Source: an uncultured Bacteroides sp. (GTDB taxonomy: Bacteria; Bacteroidota; Bacteroidia; Bacteroidales; Bacteroidaceae). From it: a DNA stretch of 64,000 nucleotides. Made by a program: the position numbers and the translations under genes. Positions within the stretch are counted from its first letter, which is position 1. Every line of letters starts with the position of its first letter. The DNA lies in contig NZ_CAJLKP010000018.1 of NCBI RefSeq assembly GCF_905207245.1, positions 1-64,000 on the forward strand. Reading direction: 5' to 3'. Under the pieces are notes generated by a model. That model ran no database searches. It had not been told where the DNA came from and saw only the letters and a list, made by a program, of their open reading frames with translations. Below, one piece after another: positions 41,323 to 50,765 of the stretch.

Positions 41323-43326
41323 TCAGATTCTTTGCATCGGTACACAGAAAATGAAACGGGTGCCTTGAATATATTCTTTATCAATAATCAGATAACCTCC
41401 CAACTTTTCTGCAACGGTGCGGCAAATAGACAAGCCAAGACCTGTGCCCTGAGTGAAATCATTCAGCTTGACAAAACGTTCGAAGACGTGTTCCCGTTCA
41501 TCGGCAGGAATGCCTATTCCGGTATCCGTAACCGTGAATATTAATTGCTTCTCCTCCTCTTTCAGCTCGTAGGCCAGTGTAACAGAACCTTCCCGAGTGA
41601 ATTTTGATGCATTGCTCAGCAGGTTATCGAGCACCTGCACTATGTAGCTATAGTTACTGTCTATTATCAGTTCATCGCAAGCCGGCTCAAAAATGAGCCT
41701 TATATCTTTAGAAAACAATTCGCCCGCCGCGTCCATTGAAGCTTGGCAACAAGCATTGACATCGACAGCATAATGGTTGATTTCAATATTACTATCGAGT
41801 GCTGAAATATCAAGAATATCACCAACCAGCTTCAACAGCAGTTTACTGTTACTTTCAATCAGCGAAACATACTGCTTGATGTCTTCCTGCTCCTCAAACA
41901 TATCGACCAGCACCCCGGAGAAGCCTACAATAGAATTGAGAGGGGTACGGATTTCATGGGACATGTTCTGGATGAATACTGTTTTCATCCAGTTACTTTG
42001 CTCGGCAATTTCTTTCGCCTTACGCAGTTCTTCTTTGGCTTCAATCAGTATGCGGTTCTTTTCGTCCAGCTTATCTCTGGATTTATGCAACTTTCTATTC
42101 AACTTTCTCTGCTGCAAAAGGAAGACAACGACAATGCACAAGATTCCCACTACAGAAAACAGGATGATACGGGTATTTTGAAGTTGCTTCTCTTGGGAAA
42201 TCTTTTCCAATTGCTGTTTCTCGGCACTGAGCCTTTGCAAATTCAAGATAGTGGCAAACTCACCGGTAGTGATTTCTTCGTTCTTCTCTTTTTCTTTCTT
42301 TTGTTCTATCAGGAAGTCGCGATACAAATCAGCTGCTTCGCTTTTACGATTCATTTCCCAAAGAATGTCGGCCTTCTTCTTCCTTAATTCTGCCAAAGTC
42401 ATTAAATCGTTTATTTTCTGTAGTTCCGCCTCCCGTGTAGCCAATATGCCAAGAGCCTCATTATAGTTGCCGACTCTCCAGTTGTAATCAAGCTCCACCT
42501 CATAAAAATAGTGGATATGACGTTTCAATGAAGGTTCCTCCGCATACATCTGCCTGCATTCTTCCAATGCCTGACGTGCAGCTTCCCTATCCCCTTGGGC
42601 AAGATAGAGTGAGACATAAACCAGCTTGGCCGTCACCTTATGATAAGGAGACTTGACCGTTTTGAGCGCTTTCTTTAATAATTCGGGAGCTTTTTCTTTT
42701 TCGCCCAGATCAATGTATATCTTCGCCGCATCACTGTATTGGCAAGATATATTGTATCTTACGACATTAGTCTTCTCAGAAAGTTCTATCTCTTTAAGCA
42801 TGAACTCCTGGGATTTTTTCAATAAACCTTTGGCTGCATAGACATTAGCCAAGGCATAATAACATTCGGCAATACTTGATGTAAGATTATCCCTCTCAGC
42901 CTCACGCAGCATCTTTTCTGCTTCAACAAGAGCAATGTTATATTCTCCCTGTTTGATGTAATAGTTCACCAGGCGGGCAGCCCAGGCCCAATAGTAAAGT
43001 TCAGGGTTTTGCACCTTCCGGGCAAATTGCTTCAGCCGATTTACTCCGGCTATGATGCTATCCGTACGATTTTCACCTTGCCCATAATAGTAATAATCCA
43101 ATTTAGCTCCTAAAGCTATTTTAGACATTACGGTATCATTGCATCGGATTGCCATGTCGAGCAATGTATCCGAGGCTGTCAGTACAATAGGATTGGTGGG
43201 GTCATTAAAATGCTTATCATAATAAGCATGCATTTGGTTTACGTAGGTGGAATCCACCTTTTGGGCATGGACAACCCATATAGCCAATTGTAAAAAGATA
43301 CAGGCAAGAATCGTTTTTTTCATCAT
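41323..43326 (-). CDS. TPR-containing membrane sensor histidine kinase
   Basis: 667 residues. Signal peptide (MMKKTILACIFLQLAIWVVHA), about eight TPR-like helical repeats (40-340), a coiled coil, one transmembrane segment (about 390-412, IILFSVVGILCIVVVFLL), a second coiled coil, then the HisKA box NMSHEIRTPLNSIVGFSG and a HATPase domain with N box, TGIGIP and GTGLGLSIC. No receiver or DNA-binding domain follows, unlike hybrid two-component systems, so it needs a separate response regulator, none of which is adjacent. A gene for a sialate O-acetylesterase-like enzyme lies upstream on the same strand but beyond a strong terminator. Confidence 0.92.
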   Translation of the reverse strand: MMKKTILACIFLQLAIWVVHAQKVDSTYVNQMHAYYDKHFNDPTNPIVLTASDTLLDMAIRCNDTVMSKIALGAKLDYYYYGQGENRTDSIIAGVNRLKQFARKVQNPELYYWAWAARLVNYYIKQGEYNIALVEAEKMLREAERDNLTSSIAECYYALANVYAAKGLLKKSQEFMLKEIELSEKTNVVRYNISCQYSDAAKIYIDLGEKEKAPELLKKALKTVKSPYHKVTAKLVYVSLYLAQGDREAARQALEECRQMYAEEPSLKRHIHYFYEVELDYNWRVGNYNEALGILATREAELQKINDLMTLAELRKKKADILWEMNRKSEAADLYRDFLIEQKKEKEKNEEITTGEFATILNLQRLSAEKQQLEKISQEKQLQNTRIILFSVVGILCIVVVFLLQQRKLNRKLHKSRDKLDEKNRILIEAKEELRKAKEIAEQSNWMKTVFIQNMSHEIRTPLNSIVGFSGVLVDMFEEQEDIKQYVSLIESNSKLLLKLVGDILDISALDSNIEINHYAVDVNACCQASMDAAGELFSKDIRLIFEPACDELIIDSNYSYIVQVLDNLLSNASKFTREGSVTLAYELKEEEKQLIFTVTDTGIGIPADEREHVFERFVKLNDFTQGTGLGLSICRTVAEKLGGYLIIDKEYIQGTRFIFCVPMQRI

Positions 43327-43530
43327 AAGTTATTTGCTCGTTGTATATTAACTGGGTTCTAAAGATATGCTTTATATATGAAAGAAGATATTGTTCCATC
43401 TTACAAGCCAACACAATTGACGTTTTTTATCTTTTTATTGTAAATAATAAGCTATTTCTAAACATTCAGAGCAAATAAACAAATAATTGTGCACTATCAA
43501 TGCATCTATAGCCAGTCCACTATAAAAAGG

Positions 43531-43576
43531 AAATCCGCTTATTATCAATTATTTAAAATTGATAATAAGCGGATTT
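43531..43576. terminator. Perfect 20-bp hairpin terminator
   Basis: Arms 43531-43550 and 43557-43576 are fully complementary with a 6-nt loop ATTTAA. T-runs flank it on both strands (TTTT after 43576, and CCTTTTT on the minus side), so it ends transcription of the minus-strand esterase and could act in both directions. Confidence 0.85.
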
Positions 43577-43601
43577 TTTTCTCCGGATTACTTTCCTCAA
43601 A

Positions 43602-45560
43602 TTATTTCTGCGTCACCCCTTTCCAGTCATCCGTACGGAAAGGCGATGCGGGCAAACCGGCACCATTATACAGATTGCAAACCGGGTTGTTGGCCCAGGC
43701 ATAGCGTACAGCAACCGGATAAGGCACTTCCGGAGAAGTTACCACAATCTTATCGCCTTGTATTTCTGCTTTCGCCCAGTGGAATTTATGGTCGCGCCCG
43801 GCAATGGAGAAACCTTGCAGTTCTTTACCGTCACCGCTCTTCAAACCACCATTGGTATGGTCGAAAGAGAGAATTATCTTATCTCCATCCACTTGATAGG
43901 AACGGTACATCGGACCGGAATATGGTATCTGTTCTCCATATGTATTAGCACGGGCTATCAGAGCCAAACGATGACCGACCGCTTGTTTATCTTTCGGATG
44001 AATATCATTGGCGTCGCCTTTATCAATAATTACCGCCATGCCCGTATTGGCAACAGCCAATGTACGGGTTTGCGCTTCACGGAGTTCCGCCCATTCAGAG
44101 TCAGCCGGCTGCGGAGATTGCTGCATGAAGTTGGCCAACTGCACAAAATAGAACGGGAAGTCCTGTCCCCAGTCCTGACGCCAGTTTTCGATGACCAACG
44201 GGAAAAGTTCACGGTACTGATAAGCACGAGAAGCATTATTCTCTCCCTGATACCAGATGGCACCACGAATAGTGTAAGGCACTAACGGATGAATCATGGC
44301 ATTATATAAAGATGTCGGCAAGTTGGGATTCTCGGACATATCTTTCGGAGGCATTCCTTCTTTTCGTGCATCTGCTGCCACCTGATATTTCCATTCGCCT
44401 GCAAGGCTGATTTGTTCACCATTGGCAGAACGAAGATAAAGTTCGTCCGGCATACCGCAGCCACCGCCTGTATCCGTAACGCGGATAGCTAATGTCAACG
44501 CTCCCGCTTTAACCATTTTACCGGGAACCGTATAATTACGTGCAATCGAATAACCATCAGTACGTCCTACCTCCTGCCCGTTCCAATAGGTGACATCATT
44601 ATCATCAATAGCTCCCAAAACCAACTGCACTTTCTTACCAGCCCAGGAAGAAGGTATCTCAACAGTCCGGCGAAGCCACAACAAACCATCAAAACCAGCC
44701 AAACCTTGTTCTTCTACCATACCGGGGAAGTTCATTTTCCCCCAGTTGCTATCATCGCAGGTGACTTCCGCCCGCACCGGTTTACCAATGGCAAAACCCT
44801 CGTCAACACGATTGTTCCAAGCCTCCAAACCTTTCAAATACTCCGCTTTCATCGCAGATTTATCAGGCATTGTCTGAATATCTTCCACTACTTTACTGAA
44901 ATCCGGCATTTCTTTCAGTATCTTTCCACTAATCCAGGACTCCACATTCGTTCCGCCCCAGGAAGTATGGATTAACCCAATGGGCACATTTTGCTTTTCA
45001 GAAATTTCACGACCAAAGAAATAGGCAGTAGCAGAGAATTCAGGAACCGTAAGCGGTGAGCATACCTGCCAACCGTTATCGCGAATCTTGATGTCCGGCT
45101 CCGGTTGCGTGCTCGTCACATGCTCCACGTGCAGCAAGCGGATATTAGGATGGTTAGCAGCAGCTATCTCTTTCTCATAATCCATTATTTTACCCCAGCC
45201 CTTCAAAGGCATCTCCATATTCGATTGCCCGGAACATATCCAGACTTCACCGATCATTACATTCTTCAACACCAGTTTCTGCCCGTCAGTCAGGGTTAGT
45301 TCATACGGTCCTCCGGCCTCGGGGGTACGGACAGAGAGTTTCCACCTACCATCTTTATCAGTAAGGGTTTCATACGTCTTTCCATCCCAGGAAGTGGTAA
45401 TTTTCACCGTTTTCATCGGTTTAGCCGTACCCCAGATAGGAGCATCCGCCTGTTGTTGCAGCACCATATTGTCCGAGAACATGGGCGGTAGCACTACTTT
45501 TGCAGACATTGCTCCGGATAACATCAGCAAAGCTGCAACTAACATACACTTGTTTTTCAT
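43602..45560 (-). CDS. Sialate O-acetylesterase-like SGNH carbohydrate esterase
   Basis: 652 residues with a signal peptide (MKNKCMLVAALLMLSGAMSA). N-terminal beta domain (VVLPPMFSDNMVLQQ), SGNH hydrolase block with nucleophile in VWICSGQSNMEMPL, the IPIGLIHTSWGGT-type oxyanion region, an inserted beta-sandwich (about 270-380), and the catalytic Asp-His in DIHPKDKQAVG. It removes O-acetyl groups from sialic acids or from decorated plant glycans in the periplasm. Short repeats like AGTTAGTGATTAG stand upstream. Monocistronic. Confidence 0.9.
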   Translation of the reverse strand: MKNKCMLVAALLMLSGAMSAKVVLPPMFSDNMVLQQQADAPIWGTAKPMKTVKITTSWDGKTYETLTDKDGRWKLSVRTPEAGGPYELTLTDGQKLVLKNVMIGEVWICSGQSNMEMPLKGWGKIMDYEKEIAAANHPNIRLLHVEHVTSTQPEPDIKIRDNGWQVCSPLTVPEFSATAYFFGREISEKQNVPIGLIHTSWGGTNVESWISGKILKEMPDFSKVVEDIQTMPDKSAMKAEYLKGLEAWNNRVDEGFAIGKPVRAEVTCDDSNWGKMNFPGMVEEQGLAGFDGLLWLRRTVEIPSSWAGKKVQLVLGAIDDNDVTYWNGQEVGRTDGYSIARNYTVPGKMVKAGALTLAIRVTDTGGGCGMPDELYLRSANGEQISLAGEWKYQVAADARKEGMPPKDMSENPNLPTSLYNAMIHPLVPYTIRGAIWYQGENNASRAYQYRELFPLVIENWRQDWGQDFPFYFVQLANFMQQSPQPADSEWAELREAQTRTLAVANTGMAVIIDKGDANDIHPKDKQAVGHRLALIARANTYGEQIPYSGPMYRSYQVDGDKIILSFDHTNGGLKSGDGKELQGFSIAGRDHKFHWAKAEIQGDKIVVTSPEVPYPVAVRYAWANNPVCNLYNGAGLPASPFRTDDWKGVTQK

Positions 45561-45687
45561 ATACTTGGTTATTAGTAGTTAGTGATTAGAAAGCAAAGGT
45601 AATTAGAAATTCGTATTCCCAATAACGTTATTACCCTAATAAATGCAATAATCTTTCCATTTAGCGTGCTAAATAGAAAGATATTCC

Positions 45688-45695
45688 TACTTTTG
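45688..45695 (+). promoter_or_regulatory. Promoter -7 element (TACTTTTG) for the nucleoside-gate gene
   Basis: TACTTTTG matches TAnnTTTG, with transcription starting near 45703, 16 nt before the ATG at 45719. Confidence 0.6.
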
Positions 45696-45718
45696 CCGTA
45701 AAATAAACGCGTTGCTTT

Positions 45719-46951
45719 ATGGTTTTAAATTACATTTGGGTAGCATTCTTCGTAATTGCTTTCATTGTGGCATTCATCAAACTCCTGTTCATGGGCAATA
45801 CTGAAATCTTTACGGAGCTTGTCAACTCCACATTTACTTCCTCGAAAACAGCATTTGAAATATCCCTGGGACTGACTGGTATTCTTTCCTTGTGGTTGGG
45901 CATCATGAAGATTGGCGAACAGAGCGGCATGATAAATGCATTGTCCCGTTGGCTGAGTCCTGTGTTCTGCCGCCTCTTCCCTGAGATTCCGAAAGGACAT
46001 CCCGCCATGGGTTCCATCTTTATGAACCTCTCTGCCAATATGCTGGGACTGGATAATGCCGCCACCCCCATGGGGCTGAAAGCCATGAAGGAACTGCAAG
46101 AGCTGAACCCGAAAAAAGACACAGCAACCAATCCAATGGTCATGTTTCTGGTACTCAATACTTCCGGACTGATACTGATTCCAATCAGTATTATGATGTA
46201 CCGCGCACAGATGGGCGCCACGCAGCCTACTGATATATTTATTCCGATACTTATTACGTCGGCCATCTCCACCCTTGTGGGAGTAATTGCTGTCAGCATT
46301 GCCCAGCGCATCAATCTCATCAATAAACCTATCCTTATCCTCATCGGCTGCATCAGCCTTTTCTTTGCCGGACTCATCTACATGTTCACACTGCTTGGAC
46401 GCGAAGAAATCGGAACGTATTCTACATTGGTTGCCAATATCATTCTGTTCAGCATCATCCTGTTGTTCATTGTCTGGGGATTGTGGAAAAAGATAAATGT
46501 ATATGATGCTTTTGTGGAAGGTGCCAAAGAGGGATTTACCACTGCTGTACGCATCATTCCTTATCTGGTGGCATTCCTGGTGGGTATTGCCGTATTCAGA
46601 ACTTCCGGTGCAATGGATATGCTGGTAAGCGGTATCGGTTATGTAGTAGGACTGTTTGGTGTGGATACCAGCTTTGTAGGCGCCTTGCCCACCGCGTTGA
46701 TGAAATCATTGAGCGGTAGCGGTGCCAACGGACTGATGATTGACACCATGAAAGAATATGGTGCGGACTCCTTCGTGGGACGAATGAGTTGCGTAGCGCG
46801 TGGTGCTTCGGACACTACATTCTATATTCTTGCCGTTTACTTCGGCAGTGTGGGCATCACCAAGACACGCAATGCCGTCACCTGCGGACTGATAGCGGAC
46901 TTTGCAGGCATTATCGCTGCCATCATCATCAGCTACATCTTCTTCTTTTAA
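45719..46951 (+). CDS. Nucleoside recognition (gate) membrane protein, SpmA-SpmB fusion type
   Basis: 410 residues, about ten transmembrane helices, two Gate domains: first half with MNLSANMLGLDNAATPMGLKA and second with GALPTALMKSLSGSGANGLM, the two halves that are separate SpmA and SpmB proteins in spore formers. In non-sporulating Bacteroidetes the fused protein is of unknown role, possibly transport of a nucleoside or small metabolite. ybeY begins 26 nt after its stop, so both are read together. Confidence 0.88.
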   Translation: MVLNYIWVAFFVIAFIVAFIKLLFMGNTEIFTELVNSTFTSSKTAFEISLGLTGILSLWLGIMKIGEQSGMINALSRWLSPVFCRLFPEIPKGHPAMGSIFMNLSANMLGLDNAATPMGLKAMKELQELNPKKDTATNPMVMFLVLNTSGLILIPISIMMYRAQMGATQPTDIFIPILITSAISTLVGVIAVSIAQRINLINKPILILIGCISLFFAGLIYMFTLLGREEIGTYSTLVANIILFSIILLFIVWGLWKKINVYDAFVEGAKEGFTTAVRIIPYLVAFLVGIAVFRTSGAMDMLVSGIGYVVGLFGVDTSFVGALPTALMKSLSGSGANGLMIDTMKEYGADSFVGRMSCVARGASDTTFYILAVYFGSVGITKTRNAVTCGLIADFAGIIAAIIISYIFFF

Positions 46952-46977
46952 TTTTTAATTTCTAATTCTTAATTAAT

Positions 46978-47388
46978 ATGGTTTCCTATCAGACAGACGG
47001 CGTAGATATGCCCGCCATCAAAAAAGGCACAACAACGGAATGGATTAAAGCCGTTGCTGCCACTTACGGAAAAAGAGTCGGTGAAATCGCCTATATTTTC
47101 TGTTCCGACGAAAAAATTCTTGAGGTAAACCGCCAGTATTTGCAACATGACTATTATACTGACATCATTACTTTTGATTACTGTGAGGGTAACCGCCTCA
47201 GTGGTGATCTCTTTATCAGCCTCGATACAGTGCGCACTAATGCAGAGCAATTCGGCAGCGATTATGAAACAGAATTGCACCGTGTGATTATTCACGGCAT
47301 CCTGCACCTTTGCGGAATCAATGATAAAGGTCCGGGAGAACGGGAGATAATGGAAGAGGCAGAGAATAAAGCGCTGGCGATGAGATAA
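46978..47388 (+). CDS. ybeY: Endoribonuclease YbeY
   Basis: 136 residues. The zinc-binding motif is IIHGILHLCGINDKG (HGxLHLxG followed by the third ligand region); the usual YDH part is altered to ND, as in Bacteroidetes homologues. The N-terminal EVNRQYLQHDYYTDIITFDY also fits. YbeY matures 16S rRNA 3' ends and supports ribosome quality control. It is transcribed after the nucleoside-gate gene and is the last gene before a long inverted repeat. Confidence 0.94.
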   Translation: MVSYQTDGVDMPAIKKGTTTEWIKAVAATYGKRVGEIAYIFCSDEKILEVNRQYLQHDYYTDIITFDYCEGNRLSGDLFISLDTVRTNAEQFGSDYETELHRVIIHGILHLCGINDKGPGEREIMEEAENKALAMR

Positions 47389-47533
47389 GTACACAGGAGC
47401 GTAGTGAAGGATCTACTCTCCTGAATCACAGAGAGAAGATCCTTCGACAAGGATGACAGAATGATGCGCTTATCAGAGTCTTGCCACACCTTCTTTTTCT
47501 TGTATCCTTCGCAATCTTTATATTATTTCATTT

Positions 47534-47714
47534 AAGTTTCGCATGTTGCTCAACTTATTAGTTGACAAGGGAAGAAGGGGGACGAGTTGACAAGGGGAAT
47601 AGTACCGATAGCCGTATTTATCTATAAAATTTCTATAAATAAGCAGACTTTCTGTCCTTGTCAACTCGTCCCCTTCTTCCCTTGTCAACTGCGAAAGTTG
47701 AGCTTGCGAAACTT
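47534..47714. repeat. Long inverted repeat, arms about 60 bp
   Basis: Left 47534-47595 and right 47656-47714 are complementary over most of their length, including AGTTGACAAGGGAAGAAGG, a GACGAGTTGACAAGG copy, and the outer AAGTTTCGCA. The motif AGTTGACAAGG is itself tandemly doubled within each arm and also occurs at 14895-14946. It separates the convergent stops of ybeY (47388) and the alpha-barrel gene (47718). Together with AAGGATCT-type inverted pieces near 47406-47446 it accounts for this gap; no gene is seen. Confidence 0.75.
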
Positions 47715-47717
47715 GAA

Positions 47718-49745
47718 TTATTTCAGCAAGAACTGTTCCGCACGTCCCGGCGAGAAGAGCTCCCATAAAGAAGCAACCGTCCAGCCCGGGGCGAAGATAT
47801 TATTATAATATCCTTTACCATTGCGTCCATAGTCCCAGTTGGTATGTTGTACCACTTCAGGATAATAACCCACCTTTGCGATGCCACACATATGACCTTC
47901 ATAGGGCAACAACTGACGCATAGAGGTAGAAATTACTTCGGCAAAGTCAGCGAAGCGCGGTTCATTATATTGCTTGGAAAGCCAATGCAGTACATCTGCA
48001 AATTCGAAGATAAACACATCAATGTGATTATTCTCAACCGATACATTCCCCCAACCACGGGTTTTCAAACCAATGTCACCTAACATCTGTCCTTTTGCAA
48101 AAGGAACATCCCAGGTATAATACCAGGACAAGGCGAAATAAGCAGCTTTCTTTGCCAGGTCCGCATAATGGATGCGCTCGGCTCCTTTAGTGACCAGAGC
48201 CAGATAGTATGTAGCTGTAGCAGCATACAAAGAGGCCTCCTTGTCTTCACAATTGGCATCCAATGTTGACGAGAAATAATCAGCTTTGGATATCAATTCC
48301 TTCTCCAGATAATCTACCGTACGTTTTGCACTTGCCAGATAACGTTTGTCTTTGAAGTATTTATAGGCCATTACCAAAGGTAGAGTGGCCGACGGGGTAC
48401 TGCCTCCACTGGCATCTACAAGAGAAAAGTCGTCCTTGAACTTACGCGGGAAACTACCATCTTCATTCTGCAAACGAAGGAAGGAGTCCAGTATACCTTT
48501 TATACGCTTCTCCCATTCAGGATGTTTACGTTTCTGCTGCTTCTCGTAATTCAGATAGTTCAATACGGCATATACACCTTCGGACTGACGACGGATGCTA
48601 TGAACAGGATCTTTCGAAACATGATTGTAGTGAACAACCTCATTGAAGAACCCTACCTGAGAGAAGCCATTTTGAAGATAAGTATCAAAAACACTATTGG
48701 CATTATCCACCAGGTCTGTACGGTTTTGCTGCGCTCCATACTCCAAAGCATTAAAAGCATTGAGTAATGTGCGTCCTACAAAACCAATTTCAGCAACATC
48801 CGTACTGGCACAAGTAGCTGTTTCCAACTCTACTCCGGAATAGTAATGGGTAGGTGTATTATCCACATAACTTTCCACAAAGAAGTTACTCATAACCTCT
48901 TTCATTCTATCCACCGTATAAGGTGTATTGACAGGTTCCGGGCGATTCGTATCATAGCTATATTCCCAAGTGCGCTGTATGCATTCCGAGAAGTCAGCCG
49001 CATCCACTTCTGCCAATTCCCAGGTCAGAGAAATGCTATCGCCTTTGCGAAGCAACTGGAAAGCCTCAACAGAGGGAGCCAGTGTCAACTTACGAATATA
49101 AGTTTTTGGCGCTTCTTTATACGGAAAACCGAAAGAGAGCACACTTATACCTTCTATATTCTCAAAACCTGTATAACCAATAGATGTTTCACCGGATACG
49201 ATCACTTCCCCTTCTTTGTGAGTAGCCAACGCATCTTTATCGAACTTATCAATACGAAGTACTGACATTGACTTCCTGCTTACAGGATTGAAAATAGCCG
49301 TCAACGGAGTACTCAAACGGTCCTCACGCACCAACCAGCTATCGGAAGTATGGAATGAAGGTGCCTTTTGCGGTGAACGCAGATTACGGCGATACCAGAA
49401 TCCCGGCATATAAAACTGGCAATCGGCATGCTTATAACCGGTCTTTACTTGTTCCCCATAATTGAAATACACATCTTCCAAAGCATTTATCACAACGTCA
49501 ACACGTTGTTTTCCATCTCTTTCCGTAACTTTCCGGGTAATAACCAACGGCAGTTCACTATTTGCCCGGCAATTGTATGTTCCCTCTTGCGCTTCCTGAA
49601 GAATAAGCGAATATTGCTTTGCCTCATTCCCCGGTACTTTCAAAGAAATAAAAGCCGAGACATTCTCCGGAGCAGCACTCATAGCCGACATTTCGGCAAT
49701 ACCCATCAAAAGTATTATCCCCAAAAACAATCTTTTTACTCTCAT
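47718..49745 (-). CDS. Exported alpha/alpha-barrel protein of the xylan-type PUL, unassigned family
   Basis: 675 residues with a signal peptide (MRVKRLFLGIILLMGIAEMSA). The N-terminal 250 residues are beta-rich; from about 300 an alpha-helical toroid follows with YDNANSVFDTYL-like helices, RLQNEDGSFPRKF, YLEKELISKA, ASLYAATATYYLAL and a C-terminal HTNWDYGRNGKGYYNNIFAPGW, shown in part. This resembles six-hairpin glycosidases or glycan lyases. Candidate acidic residues are present in EDGSFPRKFKDD and ENNHIDVFIFE. I do not recognise a CAZy family. It is the last gene of the SusCD-GH43-GH43 operon, 29 nt after the second GH43, so it probably acts on the same glycan. Confidence 0.7.
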   Translation of the reverse strand: MRVKRLFLGIILLMGIAEMSAMSAAPENVSAFISLKVPGNEAKQYSLILQEAQEGTYNCRANSELPLVITRKVTERDGKQRVDVVINALEDVYFNYGEQVKTGYKHADCQFYMPGFWYRRNLRSPQKAPSFHTSDSWLVREDRLSTPLTAIFNPVSRKSMSVLRIDKFDKDALATHKEGEVIVSGETSIGYTGFENIEGISVLSFGFPYKEAPKTYIRKLTLAPSVEAFQLLRKGDSISLTWELAEVDAADFSECIQRTWEYSYDTNRPEPVNTPYTVDRMKEVMSNFFVESYVDNTPTHYYSGVELETATCASTDVAEIGFVGRTLLNAFNALEYGAQQNRTDLVDNANSVFDTYLQNGFSQVGFFNEVVHYNHVSKDPVHSIRRQSEGVYAVLNYLNYEKQQKRKHPEWEKRIKGILDSFLRLQNEDGSFPRKFKDDFSLVDASGGSTPSATLPLVMAYKYFKDKRYLASAKRTVDYLEKELISKADYFSSTLDANCEDKEASLYAATATYYLALVTKGAERIHYADLAKKAAYFALSWYYTWDVPFAKGQMLGDIGLKTRGWGNVSVENNHIDVFIFEFADVLHWLSKQYNEPRFADFAEVISTSMRQLLPYEGHMCGIAKVGYYPEVVQHTNWDYGRNGKGYYNNIFAPGWTVASLWELFSPGRAEQFLLK

Positions 49746-49774
49746 AATTATATCTAATCTATTTCAATTCATTA

Positions 49775-50752
49775 TTAGAACACCGGTGCGGCAGACTCTA
49801 TCGACGGAGAATTTCCAGCTACTGAAGGCCATCCGCCCTTCCACTCAACTTTATCCATCATTAACACGCGACCTTCAGGGCGCCGAGTACTCACGGCATG
49901 ATAGAACATCCAATCGTTACCCGCCTTGTCCTTTACAATCTCAGAGTTATGTCCGGTGCCCACAAAGGCATCATTCTTATGAATCAGTACTTCATGATGG
50001 TTATCCAACATCTTTCCGCCATTTTTGTCTACATATGGACCAAACAGATTCTTGGAACGTCCTACCACCGTAGTATAAGTACTCTTCAATCCCTCGCAAC
50101 AAGTGCCTATCGAAGCAAAGAAATAATAATACCCCTTTTTCTTATGGATGTAGGTTCCTTCATAAGCTGTTCCTGCTACCTGGCAGGGCGTGGCACCCTC
50201 TTTAACTGAAAGTCCGTCGTCCGACAGTTCAATAGCATAAATTCCCCGGAAACTACCCCAGAAGAGATACTTCTTTCCCCCATCTTCTATATAGAAAGGG
50301 TCGATAGAATTCTGCACATTGATTTCATTACTACGGAACATCTTTCCACAATCCGTGAAAGGTCCTTCGGGTTTATCGGCTATGGCACATCCGATGCCAC
50401 ATGTCCATTCCCCACCCCAGACAGACATGGAATAATAAAGTACATATTTGTCGCCTATCTTATTGATATCGGGAGCCCATAGCCCCCCCCTTCGTTCAAA
50501 ATTCGGACGGGTATCTTTTGTAAATGCAGTGCCCACATACTCCCAGTTCACCAGATCTTTGGAACGGTGGATAGGCAGATTCCGAATGTCTTCGGTGGCA
50601 TACAAATAGTAATAGCCATCATCACCCTTAATAACAGAAGGATCAGGCAGGCTATAATTTACGACCGGATTCTGATAAGCTTTAATGGGCTTTTTCGCCA
50701 TAAGCAAACAGCTTATGGCGAGAAAGACTCCTATAAACAATGTTTTCTGCAT
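49775..50752 (-). CDS. GH43 arabinan/xylan hydrolase, copy 1
   Basis: 325 residues from MQKTLFIGVFLAISCLLMA (signal). A single five-bladed GH43 propeller: base in NYSLPDPSVIK (Asp37), pKa-modulating Asp in VQNSIDPFYIED, and acid in GHNSEIVKD (Glu). LWAPDINKIGDKY is the usual second-blade motif. The family includes beta-xylosidases, alpha-L-arabinofuranosidases and arabinanases; no C-terminal beta-sandwich is present, as in short arabinanase-type members. Its paralogue begins the same operon 13 nt upstream. Confidence 0.92.
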   Translation of the reverse strand: MQKTLFIGVFLAISCLLMAKKPIKAYQNPVVNYSLPDPSVIKGDDGYYYLYATEDIRNLPIHRSKDLVNWEYVGTAFTKDTRPNFERRGGLWAPDINKIGDKYVLYYSMSVWGGEWTCGIGCAIADKPEGPFTDCGKMFRSNEINVQNSIDPFYIEDGGKKYLFWGSFRGIYAIELSDDGLSVKEGATPCQVAGTAYEGTYIHKKKGYYYFFASIGTCCEGLKSTYTTVVGRSKNLFGPYVDKNGGKMLDNHHEVLIHKNDAFVGTGHNSEIVKDKAGNDWMFYHAVSTRRPEGRVLMMDKVEWKGGWPSVAGNSPSIESAAPVF

Positions 50753-50765
50753 ATATTCACATTTA

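Noticed and set aside
43531..43576. Perfect 20-bp palindrome as a novel element
   Set aside because: It has T-runs on both sides and follows a stop codon by about 25 nt, so it is an ordinary strong terminator.
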